Positions 54,742 to 64,000 of a DNA stretch of 64,000 nt are shown in pieces. How positions within the stretch are numbered: position 1 is the first letter of the stretch; each line of letters starts with the position of its first letter. This stretch comes from Symbiotaphrina buchneri (taxonomy: Eukaryota; Ascomycota; Symbiotaphrinales; Symbiotaphrinaceae): positions 620,001-684,000 of the forward strand of contig BCIG01000002.1 of NCBI GenBank assembly GCA_001599915.1. The letters are read 5' to 3'. The position numbers and the translations under genes were made by a program. Under the pieces are notes generated by a model. The model was not told the origin of the DNA, made no database searches, and saw nothing but the letters and a program-made list of their open reading frames with translations.

Positions 54742-57700
54742 CTACGCAGGTCTGCCGCATCTGGGACTCGTTAGCTTTGCCCAGCTATCTCTCAGATAAT
54801 GGACTCACTTGCTACAAACAAGTTTTGTCTCTGATCCTATGGTACCCTTCATATTCCTGGCCTTAAAGCTCGAACTACCACATTTGCGGCAGACGATCTC
54901 GCTCTCGGCTTTCCCACTCGATGGTCTTTGGTCCGAGTCACTGTCGCCATCGGACGATGATGTTAAAATACTGGACTTGGTCTCCTGTCGGGTCACTGCA
55001 GAGGGAGACAGCTTGTTAGGGTCACGATTTAAGGCCGGATTGGCTCTCCAGCTCTGCATGTTCCAAAAGGCTAGGCTATCACCCATTTCCTGCAGCATAA
55101 GCGGGTTGTCTTCTGGCGCAGACAACGGTTGGCCTGTCCAGGGCGACGAATTACCCTCATGGGTACCGTCGAGCGGCAGTTTTGTGCCGCCGGCTTGGGA
55201 GTTTACCGGCGACGACGAGGTGTTGCTCGTTACTGGGATATGCTGGGTGGAGCCATGCCGGGCGGCATTGGAGATTGGTGAAAATTGACCTAGAGATTTT
55301 CGGGGAGACGTACTGCGCGTTCGATAACTTGGACGCTCAAGGCTGCCATTGCTGATGATTGAGTTGCGCCAGGACAATATGTTCTCCGAGGACTGCGGAT
55401 TGGTAAAGATATTGCGTGATATCGAACCTCTCCTGGACGTGCTACTGTTTCTGGTTGCAATACTCGCACTGCGGCCTATGATACCGGTGCTGATCCTTTT
55501 GGAAAAATTAGAACCTGTCTCCCACAGTTCACTCCGTCTCTTCTGGAATGCACAGTCTTGTCGAAAGACTTTGATTTGTCCTAGATAATCTGCTGTGATA
55601 ATGATGTTGCCGTCAAGGTGTCTTGAGCGGGCGAGATAGGCCGGTGATTCTTCCGCTTTCAGCGGTCTCCTCTTCTCAGCAGCACTTGAGGTAGCACGAT
55701 TTGCATCAGCGGATCCTATCCCGAACCCCGCAGCCATCTTTGACGATGCTTCGGAATCGGCTCTGCTCACCAGCGTGATGGGTGGTGGGTTGCAGAGGTC
55801 ATAAACAGGATCTCCCGAGCCGCCAAGTAACTGCTTCGTTCTGATAGGGGCCATCACAGCAGAGGTCACAATCGCCGTATGAGCTTCGAACATCTCCAGC
55901 GGACGCTTGTCTTTCTTCTCACTTGTTACGGGATCGGTAGGCCAAATGTACACCTTTCGGTCCTCACTCCCACAAATGACGTACCTGCCATCATCACTAA
56001 ATCTGGCGTGAATCTGGCTGCAGGTATTCTCATTCCCTTTGAATTTGGCTTCGAGACTCTTGTCCCGGAAATTGTACAAACGTATACGGGAATCATTGCT
56101 CGTTATCAAAAGTTTCACTTCTCCATTCGGATCATCCGGCGGGTACGTAATACTTCGGATTTCCGTAATCTTGCTGCCTTTCGCATTCCGACCATGCGCC
56201 GAACGCACATGGATCTGGGTGACGTACTTCAAACCCTCCGTTTCGTAGAACAAGCATAGCCCGTTAAGGCAACCAGCAATGGCAGTCTTGCCGTCCGGGG
56301 TGAAGCAGACAGCAGTGATCATGTCAGGAACCTTCGTCCAAAAAGCAACACTCTTGTCGGGGATGCTCCAAAGCCGCAGCTTTGAGTCAAGTGAGCCCGC
56401 TAGGAAGAACCGATCATCTCTGGGATGGAACTGAATGGATGTGACGAAGTCGCTATGCTTGAAACAGCACAGGCACTCTGTCCTACTGACATGCCAAAGC
56501 CGCACCGTCTTGTCCATGGAGGACGATAGAAGGAAGTTGTTCTAGCAAAGTGGTCAGTATTGCTTATGGGCAACATCGGTGAGAGGGTCTTGCCTTGCTC
56601 CAGCTCAGATCCAGCACATCTGCTGTGTGCCCTTCATATTCCTGCACAGGCTTGCTCCTGAAAACGGGCGCATTTAAGCGCTCGCCTGTACCTCCCGCTG
56701 ATGTCGCATCTTCCTCGTCCTCGTGCATTCGCCGTTCTTCCTCGGTGGATATAACCGCCCATGCCCTGACGACCTTGTCTTGACCGCCTGCTGCAAGATA
56801 TTTCCCATCCGTACTGAATTCCAACGCCCAAGTTGCGCCAGAACGTCTAGAAGCCTGATTCTTTTCAGTAGCACCTGAGCCGTTCGAGGACACCTGCTGC
56901 ACCTCTCTGGGCGTAACATCCAACTGCTGGGCCAAGAAGACTCTGTCGAAATCTCGTTTTCTCCTGTTCCGTGATCTCACTTTGATATACTTTGGAGGCG
57001 GCGGGAACTGAGGTATGAAGCCAATAGGTTGTGAGAAGACATGGGCGTTTGTTCCCTCTGTCCTTCCTCCATCTCCAAGCTCGGATTCGTCTTCCTCGAA
57101 GTCTTCGCCCGCATCTTTCTTTTTGCCGCCGATAAACCTGCTAAGGAAGGAAACACCTCTCCTATGGTTGATATTACGGTCAGAATTGGCACCGATTACA
57201 CGAAAGAATCCAGTAAATGTATGGCGTTACGAACCTACGGTCTTTCGCACTGCCTGCATTATCGACTCGTGGTACCTCGACTGGCGAGTGGGCTGTAGGA
57301 GTAGGCCCGACGGGAGTTGCGCCAGTTCTGGCGTTTGCCTGCTCAGGCGTGTCTCCAGCGCGTAGCTTCTGTGGTAACGTATTCTGCGTATGTGTCCGTT
57401 TCAGAATATGCTGGTCAAAAGCTGGATAAGCGACCTTGTCCTGCGGCAGAAAAGCGGCCATCGTGTCGATGGACGTGACGGCGAGACTTACTCTCGACAG
57501 AGGATCGATTGAGGTGGTTGACTTTGTTCTAATGTCCTTACTAGACCCCGTAATGCTCCCATCTTTGGCAGTCGCGACCCGAGTAAGCTTATGCGTACCG
57601 GTGTTCCCATTTGCGCCTTCTGTAAATGGAGTCCGTTAGTGTCTCCGTCTGCTTTGATCAGAATAACCAGGGCTGTTGTCACCTTCAGGGGCGGGTGTCT

Positions 57701-57800
57701 GCCGAATCTGCTCAAGCTGGCCGTCCCCTGCTCCATTGGCCTCGCACGAATGACTCTCGGTGACCTCGATTCTTGGGACGACCTCACCCGTTGCGCCCAT
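54742..57800 (-). CDS. WDR44-like WD40 protein with C-terminal zinc ribbon
   Basis: Exons 57683-57800, 57235-57619, 56594-57161, 54809-56541 and 54742-54760 give 940 residues. After a disordered N-terminus come RGVSFLSRFIGGKKK and FIPQFPPPPKYIKVRSRNRRKRDF. The WD40 propeller follows from about residue 270 (SGATWALEFSTDGKYLAAGGQD, SSSMDKTVRLWHV, CFKHSDFVTSIQFHPRDD). A Ser-rich linker then leads to a zinc ribbon CRKCG...CSKCG whose last Cys lies on the 19-nt final exon. Human WDR44 is a Rab11 effector in endosome recycling, and yeast Dgr2 is the nearest relative I know. One intron (56542-56593) uses a GC donor. The 5' end is uncertain: coding-like sequence continues to about 57870 without a Met, so an upstream exon may exist. 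Confidence 0.82.
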
Positions 57801-58809
57801 GATCTGAACAATGTAAGCGCCCAGCGGGCTATTTGCAGCTATCGCAAATGCCTCCACGATAAGTTCCGCCGATAGGGAAGCCTAGACGATTACCATGACT
57901 GCATGTGACAGAACCGGCAGCTGCATCCTCGTGAGAATGCGCAGGGCTTGATTTCGCTGCTGCCAGATCTATGATGTCCTTGCCTTAAACGCGATGAAGC
58001 ATGCAGATTGCGCTCAGCTTGGAACTTGGCACAAACATGCAAGAGGACGCGGAAGCGTCGGATCGGTCACGGTCTAGACGCCAGACGTCATTTCGGGTTC
58101 TTTAAGCCTTGTGAAGTGAACCACCTGCTCTATTCGTTACTATTACGAGCACAGCTAGACAGGTATAACCACGGGTGCTCGTGAGCAGTTACAGACACAG
58201 GAATGCAAAATATCAATAAATATAAGGTTGGGCGGATATCAATACGCATGTAAAGATATAATTTAGCCAAGGTCCTCTCCGCCTAAAGGTCTCAGCTGTC
58301 CACAGCGACTGCCAAGAATGCTCTACTCAGACAACAATCCGCAAAAGGACCCGGCGATGCTATTTATAATCGTGTTTCGTCCTCCAACAGATAAATGTCC
58401 GGTTACAGCATATCCAGATAGCGAGGAACATATAAGGTGCAGAGATCCACAAGTTCTGCTGCAAATCAGAGGAACAAAAACGTGCCATTCGTTCCAGGGT
58501 AGAGCGATGTAAATCTCATAGTGTTCGTCAAATCTGTCAGTCGCCGTCAAAGCCTCTGCAAGGATGCTGCGAAGACAGGCATAGCAGCCACACGATCAGG
58601 GGAATTCAACGCCGTTTGACAAGGAGGATATTGCTGGCAGCACATGCTGCCAGTGCATCCATAGGCCAGTGCCGCGCCCAGTACGAATACATTAGCATGG
58701 AGTGCTCCCTGGAACACGGCAGTGTCTAGCCCACTGTTCATGAATCACCGCCAATGGCCAACATTGGCACTCCGTAAGCAGAGATCTTAAGACCAACAAG
58801 GCACCCTTG
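57801..58809. other. Intergenic region
   Basis: This is the upstream region of the WDR44-like gene and the 3' flank of the OHCU decarboxylase gene. It may hold a first exon of the former. I see no other gene, and no repeats. Confidence 0.45.
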
Positions 58810-59455
58810 CTAGCTTTGTTGGCCAGAGAGCTTTGTAGCACGGTCTGCCGCAATATCGCACATGGCCTGTAAACGTTTGTGAATCTCAGTGACACAACTA
58901 GAGCCTGATTAAATGCATACTTGGATTGCTTCCATCCTCTCCAACTGAATGTCACCGCGGGCGATTCTTCGCCTCATGTCTTCCATGATGACGGGCCGAG
59001 TCCGTCCATTGACAAACACACTGGATATATGAGTGCTAATCGAAGTGTTCATGGTTGCTATGATGCACTTACACATAACGTAGGCCCGGAAACCTTCGTT
59101 CGTACTCGCCATTGAGGGCTTCCAGCTTGCTTGCCTCTTCTTCGGCCCCGGCTTTCAATTGAGCTTGTTCTTTCCTGCTCTGCTCGCTCTCCACCTTCTT
59201 CTCCCCTAACCTTGGATGAGCACCCAGGATCTTGTCAAGCCACTCAGTATCACTCGTGGAATTCGACTCAGCTAGACTTATGAGCTGGGCTTTTATGGTT
59301 GCAATCAGATCGGTGTAAGACTCGAAGTTGCCTTCGCCGAGCGCTTCGACAGACAAGGTATGAAGCGGCACCGAAGGCTCAAAAAGAACGTCCAGGATCC
59401 TGGCCCGCTGCTCTGTGTCGAGCGAGGGTATTTCGGCAGCAGGCGGTAGATGCAT
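58810..59455 (-). CDS. OHCU decarboxylase (uric acid degradation)
   Basis: Exons 59073-59455, 58921-59020 and 58810-58866 give 179 residues. The family segments are LFEPSVPLHTL at the start, LIATIKAQLISLAES, the ILGAHPRLGEKK motif with the catalytic-site His, LNGEYERRFPGLRYVVFVNG and the C-terminal RPVIMEDMRRRIARGD. The protein catalyses decarboxylation of 2-oxo-4-hydroxy-4-carboxy-5-ureidoimidazoline to S-allantoin, after urate oxidase and HIU hydrolase. It ends in GQQS, not an obvious peroxisomal PTS1, so a cytosolic enzyme is possible. In many fungi it is a single-domain protein like this. Both introns interrupt conserved sequence and are well supported. Confidence 0.9.
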
Positions 59456-60177
59456 ATTGGGCTACAAAACCTTACCTCCAGGGTAGAAGGGAAAGGCCCA
59501 TATAAGGTTAGGTAGTTAAGGTAGAGATGCTCTGTAGGAACCCGGTGTAATGGTATGGTACCTTATCCACGTGAAACAAAGCACATGGCCAGTCAGATTC
59601 GGAGAGTTCCATTTCGTCCAATGCTTGGCCAAGGCCCGAGCTCCCAGATCTTCGCGCCGTACGCGAACCTTTAATGTGCATTAAGGTAACTGAAGGTACC
59701 TTATCTTATCGATCTGATACCACAGCCAATCGGCACGCGTCTCACCGTGGCTGCGGGACGTGGAGAGCTCTGACAGCGCTTGCCCAGATCGGGCCTGGTC
59801 GCATGCACGGAGGACACCGATCGGTCAATTAGCTTCGTAGCGCCAACCCCTGTCCTGGTGGATTCTCCCTCTTGAACTCGCTCTCTGGAGTTTTGCCGTG
59901 AGAGCAGAGACGGTCTCTCACACCCAAGCAGGTACGGAGACGACTAGTGAACAATCCTCGCTCGCCCCGCTCCATTGACGACCGAGCTCACGAGGAAAGC
60001 ATCGAGACAAAATATGTCCTAGCTATCCCCCAAGTCTCTGCAATGATGAGTTGAGGGTGGATCCAGGGTCTGTCGTGCATCCGTCCCGCCCTGCTCGTCT
60101 ACCCCCGAGGGTCTGCCACTTCAAGCCTTGCAAAAGCAGGTGCAGCAGGTCAGTCCAGACGTGGACTGCTGAGAACG
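59456..60177. promoter_or_regulatory. Divergent promoter, OHCU decarboxylase / ADF-H-like gene
   Basis: Three copies of the recurrent motif lie close to the decarboxylase start: AAGGTTAGGTAGTTAAGGTAG at about 59502-59522 (in two halves), GGTACCTTATCC near 59558 and GAAGGTACCTTATCTTATCG near 59693. No gene. Confidence 0.55.
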
Positions 60178-63100
60178 ATGCCGCTTCATGGACTTGATGA
60201 TCCGCAATTGCATGCGGCGTTGCAGTCCGTTCTAACCGAGCCTGGGGTGTGGTAAGTTTGGCCTTGGATGGTGACCCCCGGCGAACAACGGGATCCGCGT
60301 TGACGCACTCGCACTGACTTGTCATTTCTCGTCAGGCTGCTATGCAAATATATCTCCAGGGATGCGGTCCAGCTACTTGCCCAGGGCAGCGGAGGGGTCC
60401 CACACATGGGTGAAGCATTAGCTGCATACCCTGATCCTTCTCCTTTGTACGGGTTCCTTCACTATCGTCAGTGGAAGATTGTTGTGAAGTACGTGCCTGA
60501 GGGAACGTCACGCTTGTTACAAGGTAGGAAGGCAGGCGTTGCCTTATAAGCGCACACTTTCCTCTTCTCGGCGGGGCCCTCCTAGCAAAGCACAACCGCT
60601 GACACGTTTCCGCTAGTGCGTCTAAACGTACATCTTCAATCTGTCCTCGAGCTATTCGCCCCCCATGATGCGGTCCTAGCAATAGGTTTGGCGACAGAGC
60701 TGACCGAGAATGCCATTTCTGCAACATGCCTTCACCAAAGCTCATCAGCTTCACTATCGTCTTCCAACAGTTCTGGTCAACGTCCGAGATTGGAAGGCAT
60801 CAGGGAAAACGTCGAAGAAGGAACTGGATTATCTGACGTCGTGGGTGGCGCGTCGAAGCTCGGTCTCGTGGCTGAAGATTCTACAGCTTCTGCTGCTGAG
60901 GATGGTCCACACCATCAGGAACCTCTTTTGGAAACTCTGCACACAGTCGAAGGTGTCAAGAATGGAGCCGTTCCCGACGTCCGTACTGAGCAATTGGCAA
61001 GAGGCAACGATCTTCAAGAAGGAGCGGCGGACGGTTCTGTCGTCCATACACAGCCGCAGGATAACAGCAGGAGGCTGAGCGAAGATTATCGAGTATCTTC
61101 TAGTTCCGTGAGACCGACCACTAGAGATCTTACCACAGCATATTCTTTCACGTCTATGCCTAAGGTCAAACTGGGACCCAGGCCATCCTTAGACACAGCT
61201 GGAAGGCCTCAAACAGCACGTTCGTCTCGTTTCGATACAAAGCCTGTGGCAACTCTGCCAGCAAATATCAAGACCGCTATACGGAGAGCGAGTCGTCATG
61301 TACAAACGGACACTGCGGCGGAAAGCTCTGCGCCTTCTGATAGCTCCGCATCGTTGTTGCAGACGCCCAACATGCAGAGTACGCCGAATAGGCCATCGAC
61401 CAGCCCTGGCATTACTGTGCTAAGCCCGCAGTTACAGCGAGTCAGCATCCCAGCATCGACTACGATGACACCTGAAAAAGTACGATTGATGAAAGCATTG
61501 GAACTACGGAAAATGCAAATGAAGAGAGAAGTTGAAGCAACTGCGATGCTCAACTGCTCTTCTGTCATACCCAGTCAAAGGTACGACCAGACCACGCAGT
61601 CTCAACATGCCATAGCTCCCAATGACGGCGGCCAAGCTCCTGAGCCGACAAGTGCCAAACGCTTGCGAGGCATGGATTCCTTCGAAGAAGAGTCCATAGC
61701 TGACATCCGAACAAGCGAGGAAGCAAGCTTCGATGATGATCGTGAGCCGTCGTATTCGAATTCTGAAAATAGTACGCATCATGAAAACAACAAATCCTTC
61801 GCCGCCGAGAAAGTCAAACAGGCTGAGGGAGAGGGCAACGCTGGCGAGCTCACCGATAAAGAACCGCCCGCGAGCAAGCTAGAAAGTAGAAAATCCCTCC
61901 GTATGTCTGACGATTTGGAAGAATATTTATTGTCGAATGATGTATTGATGGAAGAGTTGAAATCGGCTGAAGTCCAGCAGGCAAAGCCTGTCTCGGTTTC
62001 GAAGTCACCCGTTCGGCCTTTTTTCCCTAGAAGTCTGGGGACAAATTCGGGAAGTAATACGCCGACTGGGAAGACACGGAGAGTTTCAACGCAGACTCCA
62101 TCTGACAGTAACCCTTTCAGTGCATTCTCAGTGCCCGACCGTTCCAAACACCAGCCCGGACCATCGATATCAAGACTGGATACAGCAGACAAAAATGCAT
62201 ACGCTCCTCTCTCCGTGCCCAAAAAGGTCAATGTCTCCTCAGGTATATCGAAGAGGATAAAGGCCCTCGAAATGGTCACTACTCAGAAACCCCGGGTTTC
62301 ATCTGCGCCACGAACGCCGTTCTCCTCGCCAGAATCTTCACCACCTTTCCTGGGCGGGCGCCATGTGTCTCTCAGAAAAATACGCGCAGCTTCCGACAAT
62401 ATAGGGGACGAACAAGCCGACAGGGCGCCTATCTTCTCTCGTCACATGCCGGTCTCGCATCGACTGCCGTCATCCTTCTATACTGACATGGCCGTTGGGT
62501 CGAAAAAGCCGGCAGTGGAAGACACTGATCCTGTGCCAACTGAGGCTGATATTGCCATTAAGAAGCAAAGAAGTTCCATCTCGGTGATTGCCACGATCGT
62601 TCGGAACGAAACGGCAGCGAAGCCAGCCAGTCAGGCTCCATCCGACACCGCTCAGCTCTCCCTGCACCAGAGTCCACTCGTCATCCAGCAGGAAGCTGAT
62701 CATCAGCCCGATAGCCCTGAGTCCATGGCTGAGCAGGAAAGTCCCTCACTCGCGGCCTCTCTGGCTTCTCCACGGGGTGCAGCCGAGCAAAGATTGTCGC
62801 CTCCACGTAGACTTTCTTCCAATGGAAGCAGGCTGTCTATGTCTAGCCATAGCAGAAGCGAGCTAAGCCGGATCCAAGATGGCGACTCTCCCGGTTCGAT
62901 GGGGCTGGGCATTGTTGAGAATGTCAAGGACCCAAAAAGGGAGTCGAGGAGGAGCAAGCTCTTTAAACGGATGTCGTCGATGTCATCTTCATGGAAGAGC
63001 GTACCCACTGCAGTGAGCTTGAATTCAAAGGAAGGACAATCTCAATCGGATCTAGACCGACATCCTCGTGGTATGGCCTTGGAGGATATCGACGTTGGAG

Positions 63101-63647
63101 AAGTCAATGTGCAGTTTCCGGACAACATGGTACGTCCATTAAGTGATTTGGGCTATGCAAGCTAACAGTGAACCAGTTGTGGAAGAGGAGGCGCCTGCGG
63201 ATAAGCGGGCATGGCGAGCTCGTTCTGAGCCAGCCAAGAACTGATCAGGTATGTTATTTCGCAGTGGTCTCGCAGGCCCGTTGGATATATAATGGGTGCT
63301 CATTTCAGAACCAGTTTTCCAAAATAGCGCCGAAGAAGTACAATCTTTCTGCGTTTCGGCAACCGCTCATACCGGATCTAGACGGACAAGAGCTGCCCCA
63401 TAGTAAGCCCGCCCTTGAGCGACGAGTGCATTTCTGACCGCAAAGGTGTTGTTCTCGAGTTCCACGACGGGACCGCCCTGCAGGTTGCATGCGACAGCGC
63501 ACCAGCACAACGACACATCTTCACTGGTAATTGCTCACCTCTAATTATATTGTGGAGAAGACCGAAACGCGCTGATATTGACACCCAGTCCTTTCCGATT
63601 CCTACCAGGCTTGGTCCACAGATGTTGATGATTTTTGGTCCGATTGA
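60178..63647 (+). CDS. Fungal ADF-H-like domain protein with long disordered region
   Basis: Seven exons (60178-60251, 60336-60523, 60617-63129, 63177-63248, 63309-63402, 63446-63526, 63589-63647) give 1,026 residues. Residues 1-115 (LHGLDDPQLHAAL, VWLLCKYISRDAVQLLAQG, SPLYGFLHYRQWKIVVKYVPEG, SVLELFAPHDAVL) resemble an ADF/cofilin-homology fold conserved in Pezizomycotina. About 790 residues of Ser/Thr/Pro-rich, probably disordered sequence follow. A conserved C-terminal block begins near residue 915 (VNVQFPDNMLWKRR, YNLSAFRQPLIPDLDGQELPHSVVLEFHDG) and looks like a PH-like beta domain. A link to actin or membranes is plausible but unproven. The last exon (20 codons) rests on splice signals and weak similarity, so the extreme C-terminus is the least certain part. 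Confidence 0.72.
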
Positions 63648-64000
63648 TGGGCGTTGGCCCTGGATCTGCACCATCTACCCATTTCATTTATCGCAAAATT
63701 CTCATCGTGCGCTTGAGCGTCTTATGATTCATGAACCCTTCGGATGACATTCTATTGCCATCCCCTATGTCGAACCAACGTTGCTACGGCCGTCGGTGAC
63801 ACGGTGTGTTCATCTTACTGCATGTGACGGTGGGATTGGATTGTTCCTCTGTATTTACAGACTGCCCATCTGGCAACTGCTCAGCTTGCGGGCAAGATCT
63901 GCCGCTGCTAGTCTCCTGGCAATTGCATGGCAAGGCGATCATTTGTCCTAGATGGTCTTGTCACAGCAGGCTGGACTTGCGGGCGGCGTGGGAGCCTTCT
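63648..64000. other. 3' flank at the right edge
   Basis: Downstream sequence of the ADF-H-like gene. I see no supported gene before the window ends. Confidence 0.45.

Noticed and set aside
7134-59455. Cluster of mitochondrial genes (NDUFAF6-like, MIP1, PPR, IBA57, OAC1-like)
   Set aside because: They are spread over 45 kb among unrelated genes and on both strands; this looks like chance, not a functional cluster.
1-64000. Transposons, LTR elements, virus relics, CRISPR arrays, rRNA
   Set aside because: I looked for transposase, reverse-transcriptase and capsid motifs, long terminal repeats and regular spacer arrays and found none.

Overview
This is a eukaryotic window from a filamentous ascomycete (Pezizomycotina; Sordariomycete-like is my best guess, not provable here). 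The evidence is a gene about every 2.2 kb, many 42-95 bp GT-AG introns with CTRAC-type branch sites just before the acceptor, and fungus-restricted families (Dnf3 flippase, LDB19 arrestin, SRP21, DUF4112, fungal ADF-H-like protein). I see no transposon, virus relic, CRISPR array, rRNA or convincing tRNA. I reconstructed 29 protein genes by hand. All joined exon lengths are multiples of three except two genes (iso-orotate decarboxylase-like and OAC1-like), each of which lacks one base.

Layout, left to right. 1-12 kb: 3' part of a DNF3 flippase gene (+), RAD5 (-), an NDUFAF6-like complex I factor (+), a CorA-type Mg2+ transporter (-), a RING/SUMO-targeted ubiquitin ligase candidate (-). 12.5-22.3 kb: mitochondrial DNA polymerase gamma (+), a GTPBP1-type GTPase (-), LSM3 (-), a candidate Mei4 meiotic protein (+). 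22.3-25.4 kb: a divergent pair, thymine-7-hydroxylase-like dioxygenase (-) and iso-orotate decarboxylase-like enzyme (+). 26-36 kb: LDB19/Art1 arrestin (+), a small membrane protein (-), GPI12/PIG-L (+), a PPR protein (-), CWC23 J-protein (+), IBA57 (-). 36-48 kb: DCP2 (-), DUF4112 protein (+), NCS2/CTU2 (-), a PTM1-like 7-TM protein (+), a C7orf25-like protein (-), SRP21 (+). 48.5-64 kb: RNR2 (-), OAC1-like carrier (-), SWD2 (+), WDR44-like protein (-), OHCU decarboxylase (-), an ADF-H-like protein (+).

Most of the window is housekeeping. The clearest functional link is the divergent pair at 22.3-25.3 kb. Its two products match consecutive steps of fungal thymine salvage (thymine to 5-carboxyuracil, then to uracil). 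The decarboxylase reading frame carries a one-base shift that is either an assembly error or loss of the last step. A second notable gene is the 510-residue protein at 20.6-22.3 kb, whose N-terminus resembles the Mei4 family of meiotic break factors. Nearly every promoter also carries copies of a short motif (AAGGTA / TACCTT, often as the palindrome TAAGGTACCTTA) that coding sequence mostly lacks.
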